Shown: positions 36,849-47,369, counted from the first letter of the stretch. The stretch is 64,000 bases of DNA from Streptomyces lomondensis (GCF_014651035.1 NZ_BMWC01000004.1:434001-498000), one strand, 5' to 3'. Notes: generated by a model not told the origin, from the letters alone. Numbers and translations: made by a program.

Positions 36849-39020
36849 ATGCTCACCCGGCTCGGCCGTCGGTCCGCGCGGTACAGCCGTGCCGTACTGA
36901 TCGGCTTCCTGCTGCTCTTCCTCGGCCTCGGCGCCTACGGCGCCGGCGCCCAGGACGACCTCGACCTGTCGCGCTGGAGCTCCCCCGGCACGGAGTCGGT
37001 GCGTGCCGCCGACGAGCTGCGCGACGGCTTCCGCACGGGCAACCCCAACCTCGCCCTCCTGGTCACCGCGCGCGACGGCGACGTGGACAGCGCGCGCACC
37101 GAGCGGGCGGCGAGGCAACTCACCTCCGAGGTCGAGCAGTTGCCCCTCGTCACGGACGTCACCGCCTACTGGGACGCCGGCAGTCCCGCCCTGCGCGGCA
37201 AGGACGGCCGGCGGGCCCTGATCCTCGTCCACCTGGAGGGCACCGCCACCGAGACCCGCGAGGAACTCGCCACCCTCTCACCCCGGCTGACCCGCACCAC
37301 CGCCGACCTCCAGGTCCGCGTGGGCGGCCAGGAGGAGATCTCCCGGCAGGTCGGCCAGCAGGCCCGCGCCGACTTCCTGCGCGCGGAGGCGTTCGCGCTG
37401 CCCGTCGTCCTGCTCCTGCTGATCCTCGTCTACCGGCGCACGGTCGCCGCGCTGCTGACCGTGGCGGTCGGGCTGTTCTCGGTCGTCGGCACACTCGCCG
37501 GTCTGCGGGTGATCGCGCAGTTCACGGAGGTGTCGACGTTCGCCGCCAACCTCGCGCTGGTCCTCGGACTGGGACTGGGCATCGACTACAGCCTGTTCAT
37601 GATCAACCGGTACCGCGAGGAGCGGGCCGCCGGACACGACCAGCGGGAAGCCGTGCCCCGCGCCACCGCCGCGGCGGGACGCACGGTCGTCTTCAGCGGC
37701 GTCACCGTGGCGGTGTCGCTGTGCGCGCTGCTGGTCTTCCCGTTCTTCTTCCTGAGTTCGTTCGCCTACGCGGGTGTGCTCGTGGTCGTGACGGCGGTCG
37801 CCGGCGCGGTGCTCTTCCTGCCCGCCGCCCTCGCCCGCTGGGGCCACCGCGTGGAGCGTGCCGCCGCGCCCGCCTCCGGCTTCTGGCACCGTGCCGCCCT
37901 CACCGCCATGCGCCGCCCGTTCCTCGCCGGCGCCGGAGTGCTGACCGTCCTGCTCGTCGCCGCCTCGCCCCTGCTCGGACTGCGGTTCGGCCTGCCCGAC
38001 GAGCGCACGCTGCCCGAGGGCACCTCCTCGCGCACCACCTCGGAGATCGTGCACCGGGAGTTCGCCGCCGAACCCACCGACACCGTCCAGGTCGTCCTCG
38101 GCGGACCCGCGCCCGGACCGGCCGGCACGCGCGCGTACGCCGCCGAACTCTCCCGTCTGCCCGGGGTGTTCCAGGTCGACGCGCCCGAGGGCGCCTACCA
38201 GGACGGCCGGCGCACCGGCCCGCCCGGCCAGGACCGGCTGACGGCGTCCGACGGACGCGTGCGCCTGGCCGTCGTACCCACCCAGCAGGCCCTGTACGGC
38301 GACGTGCCCGCGTTCGTCGACCGCGTCCGGCAGACCCCCGCTCCGGCGCCCGTCCTGGTCGGCGGCTATCCCGGTGAGACCACCGACTTCCGCTCCACGC
38401 TCCTGGACCGGCTCCCGTACGCCGTGGGGATCGTGCTGGTGGCGACGTACGTGATCCTCTTCCTGATGACCAACAGCGTGCTGCTGCCGTTGAAGGCGAC
38501 CGTGCTGAACCTGCTCAGCCTGTCGGTGATGTTCGGCTGCCTGGTGTGGGTCTTCCAGGACGGCCACCTGTCGGGGCTGCTCGGCTTCACCCCCACCGGG
38601 TCGATCGAGCCGAGCATCCCGGTGCTGATGTTCTGCGTGGCCTACGGGCTGTCGATGGACTACGAGGTGTTCCTGCTGGCCCGGATCAAGGAGGAGCACG
38701 ACCGCACCGGCGACACCCGGCGCGCGGTCGGCGAGGGCATCCGGCGCAGCGCCCCGCTGATCACGGCCGCGGCCGGGACCCTGGCGCTGTCCTTCCTGTC
38801 GTACGCCACCGGAGGGGTCGTCTTCCTCAAGGAACTCGGCATCGGCACGGCCCTGACGATCCTCGTCGACGCCACCCTGATCCGGGTCGTGCTGCTGCCG
38901 GTGACCATGCGGCTGGCCGGGCGGGCGAACTGGTGGGCGCCGCGGCGGCTGCGGCGGCTGCGGATCAGGGAGGGCGAGGCCGCCCCGGCGGACGACGTAC
39001 TTCGCCGGGAGTACGTGTGA
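36849..39020 (+). CDS. MMPL-family RND transporter
   Basis: A protein of 723 aa with two repeats of six transmembrane helices. Each starts with one helix and a large outside loop (SRWSSPGTESVRAAD and DERTLPEGTSSRTT). GLGIDYSLFMINRYREE and YGLSMDYEVFLLARIKEEHD carry the proton-relay Asp-Tyr pairs of MmpL proteins. It exports lipids or small molecules by proton antiport. GAAAGG precedes the ATG at 36849. It is divergent from the SARP gene, and the two may form a small export unit. Confidence 0.92.
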   Translation: MLTRLGRRSARYSRAVLIGFLLLFLGLGAYGAGAQDDLDLSRWSSPGTESVRAADELRDGFRTGNPNLALLVTARDGDVDSARTERAARQLTSEVEQLPLVTDVTAYWDAGSPALRGKDGRRALILVHLEGTATETREELATLSPRLTRTTADLQVRVGGQEEISRQVGQQARADFLRAEAFALPVVLLLLILVYRRTVAALLTVAVGLFSVVGTLAGLRVIAQFTEVSTFAANLALVLGLGLGIDYSLFMINRYREERAAGHDQREAVPRATAAAGRTVVFSGVTVAVSLCALLVFPFFFLSSFAYAGVLVVVTAVAGAVLFLPAALARWGHRVERAAAPASGFWHRAALTAMRRPFLAGAGVLTVLLVAASPLLGLRFGLPDERTLPEGTSSRTTSEIVHREFAAEPTDTVQVVLGGPAPGPAGTRAYAAELSRLPGVFQVDAPEGAYQDGRRTGPPGQDRLTASDGRVRLAVVPTQQALYGDVPAFVDRVRQTPAPAPVLVGGYPGETTDFRSTLLDRLPYAVGIVLVATYVILFLMTNSVLLPLKATVLNLLSLSVMFGCLVWVFQDGHLSGLLGFTPTGSIEPSIPVLMFCVAYGLSMDYEVFLLARIKEEHDRTGDTRRAVGEGIRRSAPLITAAAGTLALSFLSYATGGVVFLKELGIGTALTILVDATLIRVVLLPVTMRLAGRANWWAPRRLRRLRIREGEAAPADDVLRREYV

Positions 39021-39073
39021 TCACCACGCCGGGGTGACGCCGCCGCGGGCGGGGCGCGTCTAGCGTGGCCGGT

Positions 39074-40297
39074 ATGGACGAGCAGGGTGTGCGGGGCGGT
39101 CCGCCGCAGTGGTGGCGGCACGGGCCGCCGTGGTGGGACCGGTGGGGGGAAGGGGAGCGTGCGCCCCGGTGGCCCTGGCGGTCCACCGTCGTCGTCACGG
39201 CGTTCGTCCTGGCCGGCTCGAACTTCGCCGCCCACGGCCAGGCGGGCGAGCGGGCGGACCTGGACCCCTTCGCGCGGGCGCTGCTGCTGGTGGCCGGAGG
39301 GCTGCTGCTGTGGCGGAAGCGGTATCCGGTGGCCGTGGTGTTCGGCACCGCGGGTGCCGTCATGGTCTACCTCGGGGCCGGGTATCCGTACGGGCCGGTG
39401 CTGCTCACCGTCGCCCTGGCGTGCTTCAGCGCGATCGTCGCCGGGCACCGGTGGGCGGCCTGGGCCGCGATGGGGACGCTGTGGGCCGGGCACGCCCTGG
39501 TGGCGCACTGGCTGTACCGGTGGCTGCCGCCCTCGGGGGACTCCGCCGTCTCCTGGGGAGGGGAGATCGTCGTCGCCACCTGGGTGGTGGCCATCGCGGC
39601 GGTGTCGGAGCTGGTCCGGATCCGGCGTGAGCAGTGGGTCCGGGAGCGGGCCGAGCGGGCCGAGGCCGCGCGGCGGCGGGCCGACGAGGAGCGGCTGCGG
39701 ATCGCGCGGGAACTGCACGACGTCCTCGCGCACAGCATCTCCGTGATCAACGTGCAGGCGGGGGTCGGCCTGGCGCTCCTCGACACCGACCCAGAGCAGG
39801 CCCGTACGGCGCTCACCACGATCAAGGCCAAGAGCAAGGAGGCGCTCGGCGAGGTGCGCCAGGTGCTCGACACGCTGCGCGCGCCCGGTGCCGCGCCGCG
39901 CGCCCCCGCGCCCGGGCTCGACCGGCTGCCCGAGCTGGTGGAGCAGGCCGCGAGCGCGGGCCTCACGGTGGACGTCGAGGGGGAGCCGCCCCCGCTCGCG
40001 CCCGGCACGGACCTCGCCGCCTTCCGGATCGTCCAGGAGGCCCTGACCAACGTCGTACGCCACTCCGGGTCGCGGCACGCGCGCGTGCACCTCGCGCACG
40101 GCGAGGGTGTGCTGCGGCTGCGCATCGACGACGACGGGCCCGCGACCGGCGCGGAGGCGGGCGGCAGTGGCAACGGGCTGGCCGGGATGCGGGAGCGGGC
40201 CGCCGCGCTGAGTGGCACGATCGAGGCGGGTCCCCGCCCGGACGGCGGGTTCCGGGTGCTCGCCGTCCTGCCGCTGACGGCTGCCGCCGACCGGTGA
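39074..40297 (+). CDS. Two-component sensor histidine kinase (NarL-type partner)
   Basis: A protein of 407 aa. Four to five transmembrane helices lie in residues 40-190. The HisKA_3 dimerisation helix contains RIARELHDVLAHSISVINVQAG, with the phospho-acceptor His in RELHD, and the ATPase domain has IVQEALTNVVRHS (N box) and GNGLAGMRERA (G box). TAGCGT at 39061-39066 lies 7 nt before ATG 39074, so I used that start over GTG 39065. The response regulator follows 31 nt later. Confidence 0.92.
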   Translation: MDEQGVRGGPPQWWRHGPPWWDRWGEGERAPRWPWRSTVVVTAFVLAGSNFAAHGQAGERADLDPFARALLLVAGGLLLWRKRYPVAVVFGTAGAVMVYLGAGYPYGPVLLTVALACFSAIVAGHRWAAWAAMGTLWAGHALVAHWLYRWLPPSGDSAVSWGGEIVVATWVVAIAAVSELVRIRREQWVRERAERAEAARRRADEERLRIARELHDVLAHSISVINVQAGVGLALLDTDPEQARTALTTIKAKSKEALGEVRQVLDTLRAPGAAPRAPAPGLDRLPELVEQAASAGLTVDVEGEPPPLAPGTDLAAFRIVQEALTNVVRHSGSRHARVHLAHGEGVLRLRIDDDGPATGAEAGGSGNGLAGMRERAAALSGTIEAGPRPDGGFRVLAVLPLTAAADR

Positions 40298-40328
40298 GCC
40301 GAACCAGAGAACCGCTGAAGGAGGACCG

Positions 40329-40994
40329 GTGATCCGTGTACTGCTCGCCGACGACCAGTCACTGGTCCGGGCGGGGTTCCGGGCGCTGCTCGACGCGCAG
40401 CCCGACATCGAGGTGGCCGCGGAGGCCGCCGACGGGGAGGAGGCCGTGCGGCGGATCCGCGAACTGCGGCCCGATGTCGTCCTGATGGACATCCGCATGC
40501 CCGCGCTCGACGGCCTGGCCGCGACCCGGCAGGTCACCGAGGACCCGGCCCTGAAGGACGTGAGGGTCGTCATGCTCACCACCTTCGAGCTCGACGAGTA
40601 CGTCTTCGAGGCGATCCGCTCGGGCGCCTCCGGCTTCCTGGTCAAGGACACCGAGCCGGACGAACTCCTGCGCGCCGTACGGGCGGTGGTCGCGGGCGAC
40701 GCGCTGCTCTCGCCGGGGGTGACGCGCCGGCTGATCGCCGAGTTCGCGGCCCGTTCCAAGGAACCGGCGGCGGCCGACGCGCTGGCCGGGCTCACCGAGC
40801 GGGAGCGGGAGGTGATGGCGCTGGTCGGCCTGGGCCTGTCCAACGAGGAGATCGCCCGCCGGCTGGTCGTCAGCCCGCTCACGGCGAAGACCCACGTCAG
40901 CCGCACGATGGTGAAGCTCGGCGCCCGCGACCGGGCCCAACTGGTCGTGCTCGCCTACGAGTCCGGGCTGGTACGGCCGGGCTGGCTGGGCTGA
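40329..40994 (+). CDS. NarL/LuxR-type response regulator
   Basis: A protein of 221 aa. The receiver domain has the DDQ acidic pair, phospho-acceptor Asp in VVLMDIRMP and Lys in FLVKDTEP. The LuxR helix-turn-helix starts LTEREREVMALVGLGLSNEEIA. GAAGGAGG precedes the GTG start. It forms a pair with the kinase upstream. The target is unknown, and the MMPL transporter just upstream is a candidate. Confidence 0.94.
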   Translation: MIRVLLADDQSLVRAGFRALLDAQPDIEVAAEAADGEEAVRRIRELRPDVVLMDIRMPALDGLAATRQVTEDPALKDVRVVMLTTFELDEYVFEAIRSGASGFLVKDTEPDELLRAVRAVVAGDALLSPGVTRRLIAEFAARSKEPAAADALAGLTEREREVMALVGLGLSNEEIARRLVVSPLTAKTHVSRTMVKLGARDRAQLVVLAYESGLVRPGWLG

Positions 40995-41239
40995 GCCGCC
41001 GAGCGGAACCGGACCAGCACACTGACGACCCGGGCGGCGAAGAGCACGGGCGCGAGCACCAGCCCGGCACGCAGCAGCAGGCTCTCCGGCGTGTCCGGCA
41101 GGTCGAAGAGCAGTGCGGGGCCGGCCACGGCCCCGAAGACGACCGCCGCCGCGAAGGCCGCGCTGCACAGCGCGTACCCGATCTCGACGGTGATCGCGTC
41201 CCGTTCGGCCTGCGTGCGCCGTCCCCCGTGACTGGTCAT
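40955..41239 (-). CDS. DUF6332 small membrane protein
   Basis: A protein of 94 aa. It begins TSHGGRRTQAERDAITVEIGYAL, the conserved N-terminus of this Streptomyces family, followed by two hydrophobic helices (AFAAAVVFGAVAGPALLF and LLRAGLVLAPVLFAARVVSVLV). GACTCT lies 4 nt before ATG 41239, perhaps a leaderless start. It overlaps the response regulator end by 40 bp, convergent. Function unknown. Confidence 0.7.
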   Translation of the reverse strand: MTSHGGRRTQAERDAITVEIGYALCSAAFAAAVVFGAVAGPALLFDLPDTPESLLLRAGLVLAPVLFAARVVSVLVRFRSAAQPSQPGRTSPDS

Positions 41240-41278
41240 ACGGAGAGTCAAACAGGAGGGCGCCCGGCGGGCAAGCGA

Positions 41279-42193
41279 CTAGGGGGCGACGCCGGTGACG
41301 CCGTCCGCGGGTTTGTCGAGGACATACGCCGTGTAGCGAGTGACGCGCCCGATGGCCCGGTGGGCTCGGACGACGGCGATGACCTCGTCCCAGTCCTGCG
41401 CGTCGAGCGTTCTGAGCCCGGGCCAGCGCAGGCACAGGGCCTGTCGGCCGGCCCGGGTGGACGCGGTCCCGGCGAACAGGGCGCAGAGTTGGGCCGCCCT
41501 GTGGAGTACGGGTGTGGTCCAGTCGAGGATCCGGCGCGTGGTGAAGCCGGCGTCGGCAGCCATCAGCGGGTACCGCTCGCACGGTTCGAGGTCGTCGAAG
41601 CGCCAGGTCGCGCGCACGAGGCCGTTCGGGTCGAGGGTCCCGATCGGCTGATCCGTACGCGACGTGACATCCACGAGGACGAGCCGGCCTCCTGGGCGGA
41701 GCAGCCGGAAGCTTTCGCTCAGGAACGACCTACGGCCCTCATGGCCGAAGTGGAAGGCGGCCTCCAGGCAGTGCACTTGGTCGAAGGAACCGTCCGTCAG
41801 CGGGATCTCCGCTGCCCGCCGCGGCAGAGCCGTGGCGTCGGCGACGGCGAAGCGCGCGCTGTCGCCGAAGCGGCGACGCGCCTGGTCGATCTGCGCGGGC
41901 TGGATGTCCACCCCCAGCGCCCGGCATCCCGCGGCGGCCAACCGCGCCGTGGTGTCACCGCGACCGCATCCGGCGTCCAGGACGAGCTGCCCGGGCCGGG
42001 CGTCCAGCAAGGCCAGCGACCGGCGAGCCAGTCGGCGCTGAAAGGGCACCGGCCCGGCCAGGGCCGCGACCGGCAGGGTGGGCAGGGTGAAGTAGCCGAT
42101 GTCGGCCAGGCTGTCCCAGCCGAGGTGCCGCAGCACCCGGAAGAGCACGCTGTCGTCGTTGTAGGCACTCGCGAGGTTCCCGCTGTCACCCAT
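41279..42193 (-). CDS. SAM-dependent methyltransferase (class I)
   Basis: A protein of 304 aa from ATG 42193, preceded by AGAGGATG. An in-frame ATG at 42238 would add 15 residues. Motif I is LVLDAGCGRGDTTARLA near residue 72, motif II LGVDIQPAQ near residue 94, and an acidic VADATALP follows. The RRLARRSLALL lead-in and the C-terminal helical domain resemble small-molecule methyltransferases such as the UbiE and gamma-tocopherol type. The substrate is unknown. It is divergent from the LIV importer operon. Confidence 0.83.
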   Translation of the reverse strand: MGDSGNLASAYNDDSVLFRVLRHLGWDSLADIGYFTLPTLPVAALAGPVPFQRRLARRSLALLDARPGQLVLDAGCGRGDTTARLAAAGCRALGVDIQPAQIDQARRRFGDSARFAVADATALPRRAAEIPLTDGSFDQVHCLEAAFHFGHEGRRSFLSESFRLLRPGGRLVLVDVTSRTDQPIGTLDPNGLVRATWRFDDLEPCERYPLMAADAGFTTRRILDWTTPVLHRAAQLCALFAGTASTRAGRQALCLRWPGLRTLDAQDWDEVIAVVRAHRAIGRVTRYTAYVLDKPADGVTGVAP

Positions 42194-42305
42194 CCCGCAT
42201 CCTCTGCTTTCCGCAGGTACATCCGTGGCCCGCTTCACGTGTCACCGCCACGGCCTGTACCTACACTGAGCCCATAAAGGACTTTCATGACATACCGGAA
42301 TCGCC

Positions 42306-43301
42306 ATGCGCTGTCAGCGGATGCTCGTACCGGTCCTCGCCCTGGCCCTTGTAGTGGTGCCCGTGATCTCCGCGCGGGCACAGGGTGAGGAAGTCCCGCG
42401 CGGCCCCACGTTCGCCGCGCGCGCTCTGCAGGCGCTGATCGACGGTATCCAGTTCGGGGTGATCATCGCGATCACATCGGTCGGGCTCTCGCTGATCTTC
42501 GGCACCATCCACCTGATCAATTTCGCGCACGGCGAGTTCGTCACGATCGGCGCCACCTTCGCGTTCTTCCTCAATGTCGCCGGGGCCGGTCCGGGCTGGC
42601 ACCTGATTCCCGCAGCCCTCGCCGCGGTGGTCTTCGGCGCCCTGCTGGGCGGGGCGGTCGAGCGCGGCCTCTGGCGCCCGCTGCGGGCCCGGGGCACCGG
42701 GCTGATCAACATGTTCATCGTCACCATCGGACTCTCGCTGCTGCTGCGCCACGTCGTCCTCGTGCTGTACGGAACCCGGCCCGCCTCCTACGCCCAGTAC
42801 GACATCCAGAGCACGATCGACCTCGGCCCGGCCGGCATCACCCCGCGGGACCTCACCGTCACCCTGCTCTCCGTCCTCGTGCTGCTCGGCATCGCCGCGC
42901 TCCTGCAGAAGACGCGGATCGGCACGGCCGTGCGGGCCGTCTCCGCCAACCGTGACCTCGCGGAGGCGTCGGGCATCGACGTGCAGCGGGTGGTGCTGTT
43001 CGTGTGGATGCTCGCCGGCGGACTGGCCGCACTCGGCGGGGTCTTCTTCGGCCTGGTCGAGATCGTCACCTGGGACATGGGCTTCAAGCTTCTGCTGCTC
43101 ATGTTCGCGGGGATCATCCTGGGCGGTCTCGGCTCCGCCTACGGTGCGATGGTGGGCAGCCTCGTCATCGGCGTCGTCGCCCAGATGTCCACCCTGTGGT
43201 TCCCGGTCGACCTGCAGTACGCCTGGGCGCTGCTCGTCCTCATCCTCGTCCTCCTCGTCCGGCCGCAGGGCATCCTCGGCCGGGCCGAACGCGTCGGGTG
43301 A
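42306..43301 (+). CDS. Branched-chain amino acid ABC transporter permease LivH-type
   Basis: A protein of 331 aa. A signal-like N-terminal segment (LVPVLALALVVVPVISARA) comes before the eight-helix LivH core (ALIDGIQFGVIIAITSVGLSLIFG, LINFAHGEFVTIGA). The EAA-like loop is RIGTAVRAVSANRDLAEASGI. ATG 42306 has a weak ribosome site. It is first in a four-gene operon with LivM, LivG and LivF types. Confidence 0.93.
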   Translation: MRCQRMLVPVLALALVVVPVISARAQGEEVPRGPTFAARALQALIDGIQFGVIIAITSVGLSLIFGTIHLINFAHGEFVTIGATFAFFLNVAGAGPGWHLIPAALAAVVFGALLGGAVERGLWRPLRARGTGLINMFIVTIGLSLLLRHVVLVLYGTRPASYAQYDIQSTIDLGPAGITPRDLTVTLLSVLVLLGIAALLQKTRIGTAVRAVSANRDLAEASGIDVQRVVLFVWMLAGGLAALGGVFFGLVEIVTWDMGFKLLLLMFAGIILGGLGSAYGAMVGSLVIGVVAQMSTLWFPVDLQYAWALLVLILVLLVRPQGILGRAERVG

Positions 43302-43310
43302 GGGGGCGCC

Positions 43311-44303
43311 ATGGACTTCTCGGCCATCCTGTCCGACGCCCTGCGCTCGGGAATCGGCCCGATCGCCGCCGTCTACGCGCTCGCCGCGATGGGCCTGAAC
43401 CTGCACTTCGGTTACACGGGGCTGCTGAACTTCGGCCAGGTCGGCTTCATGCTGGTCGGCGGCTACGGGCTCGCCGTCACGGTGTCGACGTACGACGGCC
43501 CGATGTGGCTCGGCGTCCTGGGCGGAATCGCCTGCGCGATCGTGCTGGCCCTGCTCCTCGGCCTGCCCACCCTGCGGCTGCGCGCCGACTACCTCGCGAT
43601 CACCACGATCGCGGCGGGGGAGACGCTCCGGCTGTTCTACCGCTCCAGCTGGGCCGAGCCGGTCACCGGCGGGGTGTTCGGGCTGCAGAGGTTCGCGAAC
43701 GACTTCTACGCGCTCAGCCCCATCGAGCCCGGCACCTACGGCGTGTGGCTCGTGAGGTTCAGCTCCCGCGACCTCTGGGTGATGATCGTCGGATGGGCGC
43801 TGGTGCTCGTGGTCGGAAGCCTGCTGGCCCTGCTGATCCACAGCCCGTGGGGCCGTGTCATCCGGTCGATCCGTGAGGACGAGGTCGCCGCGCGCAGCCT
43901 CGGCAAGAACGTCTACGCGTACAAGATGCAGAGCCTCGTGCTCGGCGGCGTCATCGGGGCGGTCGCGGGCATGACGCAGGCGATCCAGGTGCAGTCCGTG
44001 AACCCGGACAACTACGACCCGGGCGTCACGTTCTTCCTGTACACGCTGCTCGTGCTGGGGGGCGCCGGGCGGATCCTCGGGCCGGTCGTCGGCTCGATCC
44101 TGTTCTGGTTCGTCCTCAGCTTCCTCGACAGCGCGCTCCGCCAGGCCATCGACGCCGAGTACGTCTCGCCGGACCTCATCAGCACGTCGGAGGTCGGCGC
44201 GGTGCGCTTCGCCCTGGTCGGGGTCGCCCTGATCCTGCTGGTCGCGTTCCGGCCGCAGGGCATCCTCGGCAGCCGGAAGGAGATGATCCTCAGTGGCCGC
44301 TGA
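43311..44303 (+). CDS. Branched-chain amino acid ABC transporter permease LivM-type
   Basis: A protein of 330 aa. Typical LivM phrases are ALAAMGLNLHFGYTGLLNFGQ and LRLRADYLAITTIA, and the coupling loop is WGRVIRSIREDEVAARSLGKN. Around eight helices. GAGGGGG precedes the ATG, 9 nt after the LivH stop. It ends with an 11-bp overlap into the LivG gene. Confidence 0.94.
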   Translation: MDFSAILSDALRSGIGPIAAVYALAAMGLNLHFGYTGLLNFGQVGFMLVGGYGLAVTVSTYDGPMWLGVLGGIACAIVLALLLGLPTLRLRADYLAITTIAAGETLRLFYRSSWAEPVTGGVFGLQRFANDFYALSPIEPGTYGVWLVRFSSRDLWVMIVGWALVLVVGSLLALLIHSPWGRVIRSIREDEVAARSLGKNVYAYKMQSLVLGGVIGAVAGMTQAIQVQSVNPDNYDPGVTFFLYTLLVLGGAGRILGPVVGSILFWFVLSFLDSALRQAIDAEYVSPDLISTSEVGAVRFALVGVALILLVAFRPQGILGSRKEMILSGR

Positions 44304-45180
44304 CCCTGCCGCCCACCCGGGCCGGCTCTCCGCGACCGCCCCCGAGCCGGGGGTGCGCAAGCCCGATCCCCTGCTGGTCCTGGACCAGGTGACCCGCACC
44401 TTCGGCGGCCTCGTCGCCGTGCGGGTCGAGCACCTGGAGGTGCAGCGCGGTGCCATCACGGCGCTCATCGGGCCCAACGGCGCCGGCAAGACCACCCTGT
44501 TCAACGTGGTGAGCGGGTTCGACCGGGCCGACGGCGGCCGGTGGTCGTTCGACGGACAGCCGCTCACCGGCTCCCCGGCGCACCGGGTGGCGCGGCGGGG
44601 ACTGGTCCGTACGTTCCAGCTGTCCAGGGCGCTCGCCCGGCTCACGGTGCTGGAGAACCTGCTGCTCGCCGCGCCCGGGCAACGCGGCGAGCGGGTGCTG
44701 CCCGCGCTGCTGCGGCCCCTGTGGCGCGGGCAGGAGCGGGAGTCCGAGCAGCGGGCCGACGAGCTGCTGGACCGGTTCCGGCTCGCACCCCTGCGCGACG
44801 ACCACGCCGGCACGCTCTCCGGCGGTCAGCGCAAACTGCTGGAACTGGCCCGCGCGCTGATGACCCGGCCGGCCATGCTCCTGCTCGACGAGCCGATGGC
44901 CGGGGTGAACCCCGCGCTGACCCAGTCGCTGCTCGGACACATCACGCGGTTGCGGGACGAGGGACTGACGGTGTGCTTCGTCGAGCACGACATGGACGTG
45001 GTGATGGGCATCAGCGACTGGGTGGCCGTCATGGCCGACGGCCGCCTGGTGGCCGAGGGCCCACCGCACACGATCGGCCGCAACCCCGCCGTCGTGGACG
45101 CCTACCTGGGCAAGCGCCACGACGAGCCGGAGGCGACCGAGGAGAAGGCGAAGGGGGAGGGGAAGGGGAAGGAGGAGTAG
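44293..45180 (+). CDS. Branched-chain amino acid ABC transporter ATPase LivG-type
   Basis: A protein of 295 aa. Walker A GPNGAGKTT, signature LSGGQRKLLELARAL, Walker B LLLDEPMAGVNP and H-loop FVEHDMD are intact. A charged Glu/Lys/Gly-rich tail (EEKAKGEGKGKEE) is unusual for the family. GTG 44293 follows AAGGAGAT inside the livM gene, showing coupling. The next gene begins 2 nt after the stop. Confidence 0.94.
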   Translation: MAADPAAHPGRLSATAPEPGVRKPDPLLVLDQVTRTFGGLVAVRVEHLEVQRGAITALIGPNGAGKTTLFNVVSGFDRADGGRWSFDGQPLTGSPAHRVARRGLVRTFQLSRALARLTVLENLLLAAPGQRGERVLPALLRPLWRGQERESEQRADELLDRFRLAPLRDDHAGTLSGGQRKLLELARALMTRPAMLLLDEPMAGVNPALTQSLLGHITRLRDEGLTVCFVEHDMDVVMGISDWVAVMADGRLVAEGPPHTIGRNPAVVDAYLGKRHDEPEATEEKAKGEGKGKEE

Positions 45181-45182
45181 CG

Positions 45183-45923
<741 letters not shown>

Positions 45924-45945
45924 CTCCGGCTGTCGGTCCTCCCGG

Positions 45946-47193
45946 TCACTCCTCGGCCCGGCTGGTCTCGGTGCGCAGGGTCTCCAGCCGTCCCTCGTCG
46001 TTGTAGCCGTAGACCTCGATCGACGCCTGTCCGGGTTCGCCCTTGTCGGTGAAGTCGAGCGGACCGCTCACACCGTCGTAGTCGATGTCCCTGCCGTCGG
46101 CGAGCAGCTCCTTGCAGGCGGCGAACGAGTTGCACTTCTCGCCGTCCTTGGTGATCCCGTTCATCTCCTTCACGTACTCGCCCGGGTCGTCGGACTCCGC
46201 CTTCTCGGCGGCCAGCGCGATCGTCGTCACGCAGTCGAACACCTGCGGGGCGAACTGCAGCTCCTTCAGATCCGGCGCGAATTCCTTGAGGTCCTTCACG
46301 TACTGCTCGTTCGACGCCGATGCCGGCGCGGTCCCCTTCATCCCGGACAGCCTCTCGGGCTGGCCAGGGGCGACCAGCGAGGGCAGCTCCTCGCTGCGCA
46401 GTCCGTCGGCGCCGTAGACGCCGATCCGGTCGGGCCCGAGTCCGGACTCGATCATGCCTTGCAGGATCTGGGTGCCCTCCTCGAAGGCGATCACCACGGC
46501 GGCGTCCGGCCTGGAGTTCTCGATCTGCTGGACGACCTGGTCGAAGTTGGTCGCCTCCGGATCGTAGGTCTCGGCCAGCGTCACCGTCGCGCCGCGCTCC
46601 TCCAGCGTCTGCCGGGTGGCCTCCATCAGGCCGCGCCCGTAGTCGTCCGCCCGTGCGACCAGGGCCACCCGGTCGTGGCCGTCGTCGCGGACGACATCCG
46701 CCAGGATGGGCCCCTGCAAGGCGTCGCTCGGGACGGTACGGAAGTAGAAGCCGTCGTCCTCGTAGTCGGTGAAGGTGGGAGCGGTGTTCGACCCGGAACA
46801 CTGCACGACGCCCGCTCCGGTCACCCGGTCGATGAACGCCAGCGACATGCCGGAAGCCGCGGCGCCGATGATCGCGTCCACGCCTGCCGCGAGGACCCGG
46901 TCCGCCGACTGCGCGGCAACGGCCTCCTGGCCCGCCTCGTCACTGGAGACCACAGTCGGCACGGGCTTGCCCAGGACCCCACCGGCGTCGTTGATCTTCT
47001 CTATCGCGAACTTCAACGACTCGATCTGGGGTGGGCCTAGGTAGGCCAGCTGTCCCGTCTCCGGCAGGACGTAGCCGAACTGGAGCTCACCATCGCCCGG
47101 CTCGGCCTGGGCGGTGCCCGTCGTACCGCAGACGGCTATCACGAGAGCAGTCGCGCTTGCGAAGATCGCGGACCGCCGTATCGACGCTTTCAT
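45946..47193 (-). CDS. Branched-chain amino acid-type ABC transporter substrate-binding protein
   Basis: A protein of 415 aa. The Sec signal is MKASIRRSAIFASATALVI and ends TAQA. The Cys in IAVCG lacks a proper lipobox, so the protein may be released and not lipid-anchored, which is uncommon for a Gram-positive binding protein. The Peripla_BP_6 layout is clear (FGYVLPETGQLAYLGPP, VDAIIGAAASGM, FDCVTTIALA). GGAGG precedes the ATG. It ends 22 bp from the livF stop, and its own promoter permits a different level from the operon. Confidence 0.92.
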   Translation of the reverse strand: MKASIRRSAIFASATALVIAVCGTTGTAQAEPGDGELQFGYVLPETGQLAYLGPPQIESLKFAIEKINDAGGVLGKPVPTVVSSDEAGQEAVAAQSADRVLAAGVDAIIGAAASGMSLAFIDRVTGAGVVQCSGSNTAPTFTDYEDDGFYFRTVPSDALQGPILADVVRDDGHDRVALVARADDYGRGLMEATRQTLEERGATVTLAETYDPEATNFDQVVQQIENSRPDAAVVIAFEEGTQILQGMIESGLGPDRIGVYGADGLRSEELPSLVAPGQPERLSGMKGTAPASASNEQYVKDLKEFAPDLKELQFAPQVFDCVTTIALAAEKAESDDPGEYVKEMNGITKDGEKCNSFAACKELLADGRDIDYDGVSGPLDFTDKGEPGQASIEVYGYNDEGRLETLRTETSRAEE

Positions 47194-47369
47194 CTCCGCC
47201 TCCGCTCGTTACAGGCGGCGGTGGTCGACTGGCCGGCCTCCGCCCGCCATCTGTACATGAGCGTAGAACTCATCCGGAGTCCGGAAAAGTATGAAACGTA
47301 CACTTTTTCGATTAGTTGTGCTTCCGGCCTCGGCCCTGCGTTTCCGCGGCTGCGGTCTCGGCGGTGAAA

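Noticed and set aside
42234..42267. TTCACG and TACACT considered as promoter of the LIV operon
   Set aside because: Spacing of 22 bp is too long; an alternative TACCTA at 18 bp is weak.
42285..44813. Long minus-strand open frame across the LIV permease genes
   Set aside because: Reads as polar low-complexity Asp/Glu/Arg/Gln sequence, while the opposite strand encodes clear permeases with membrane helices.
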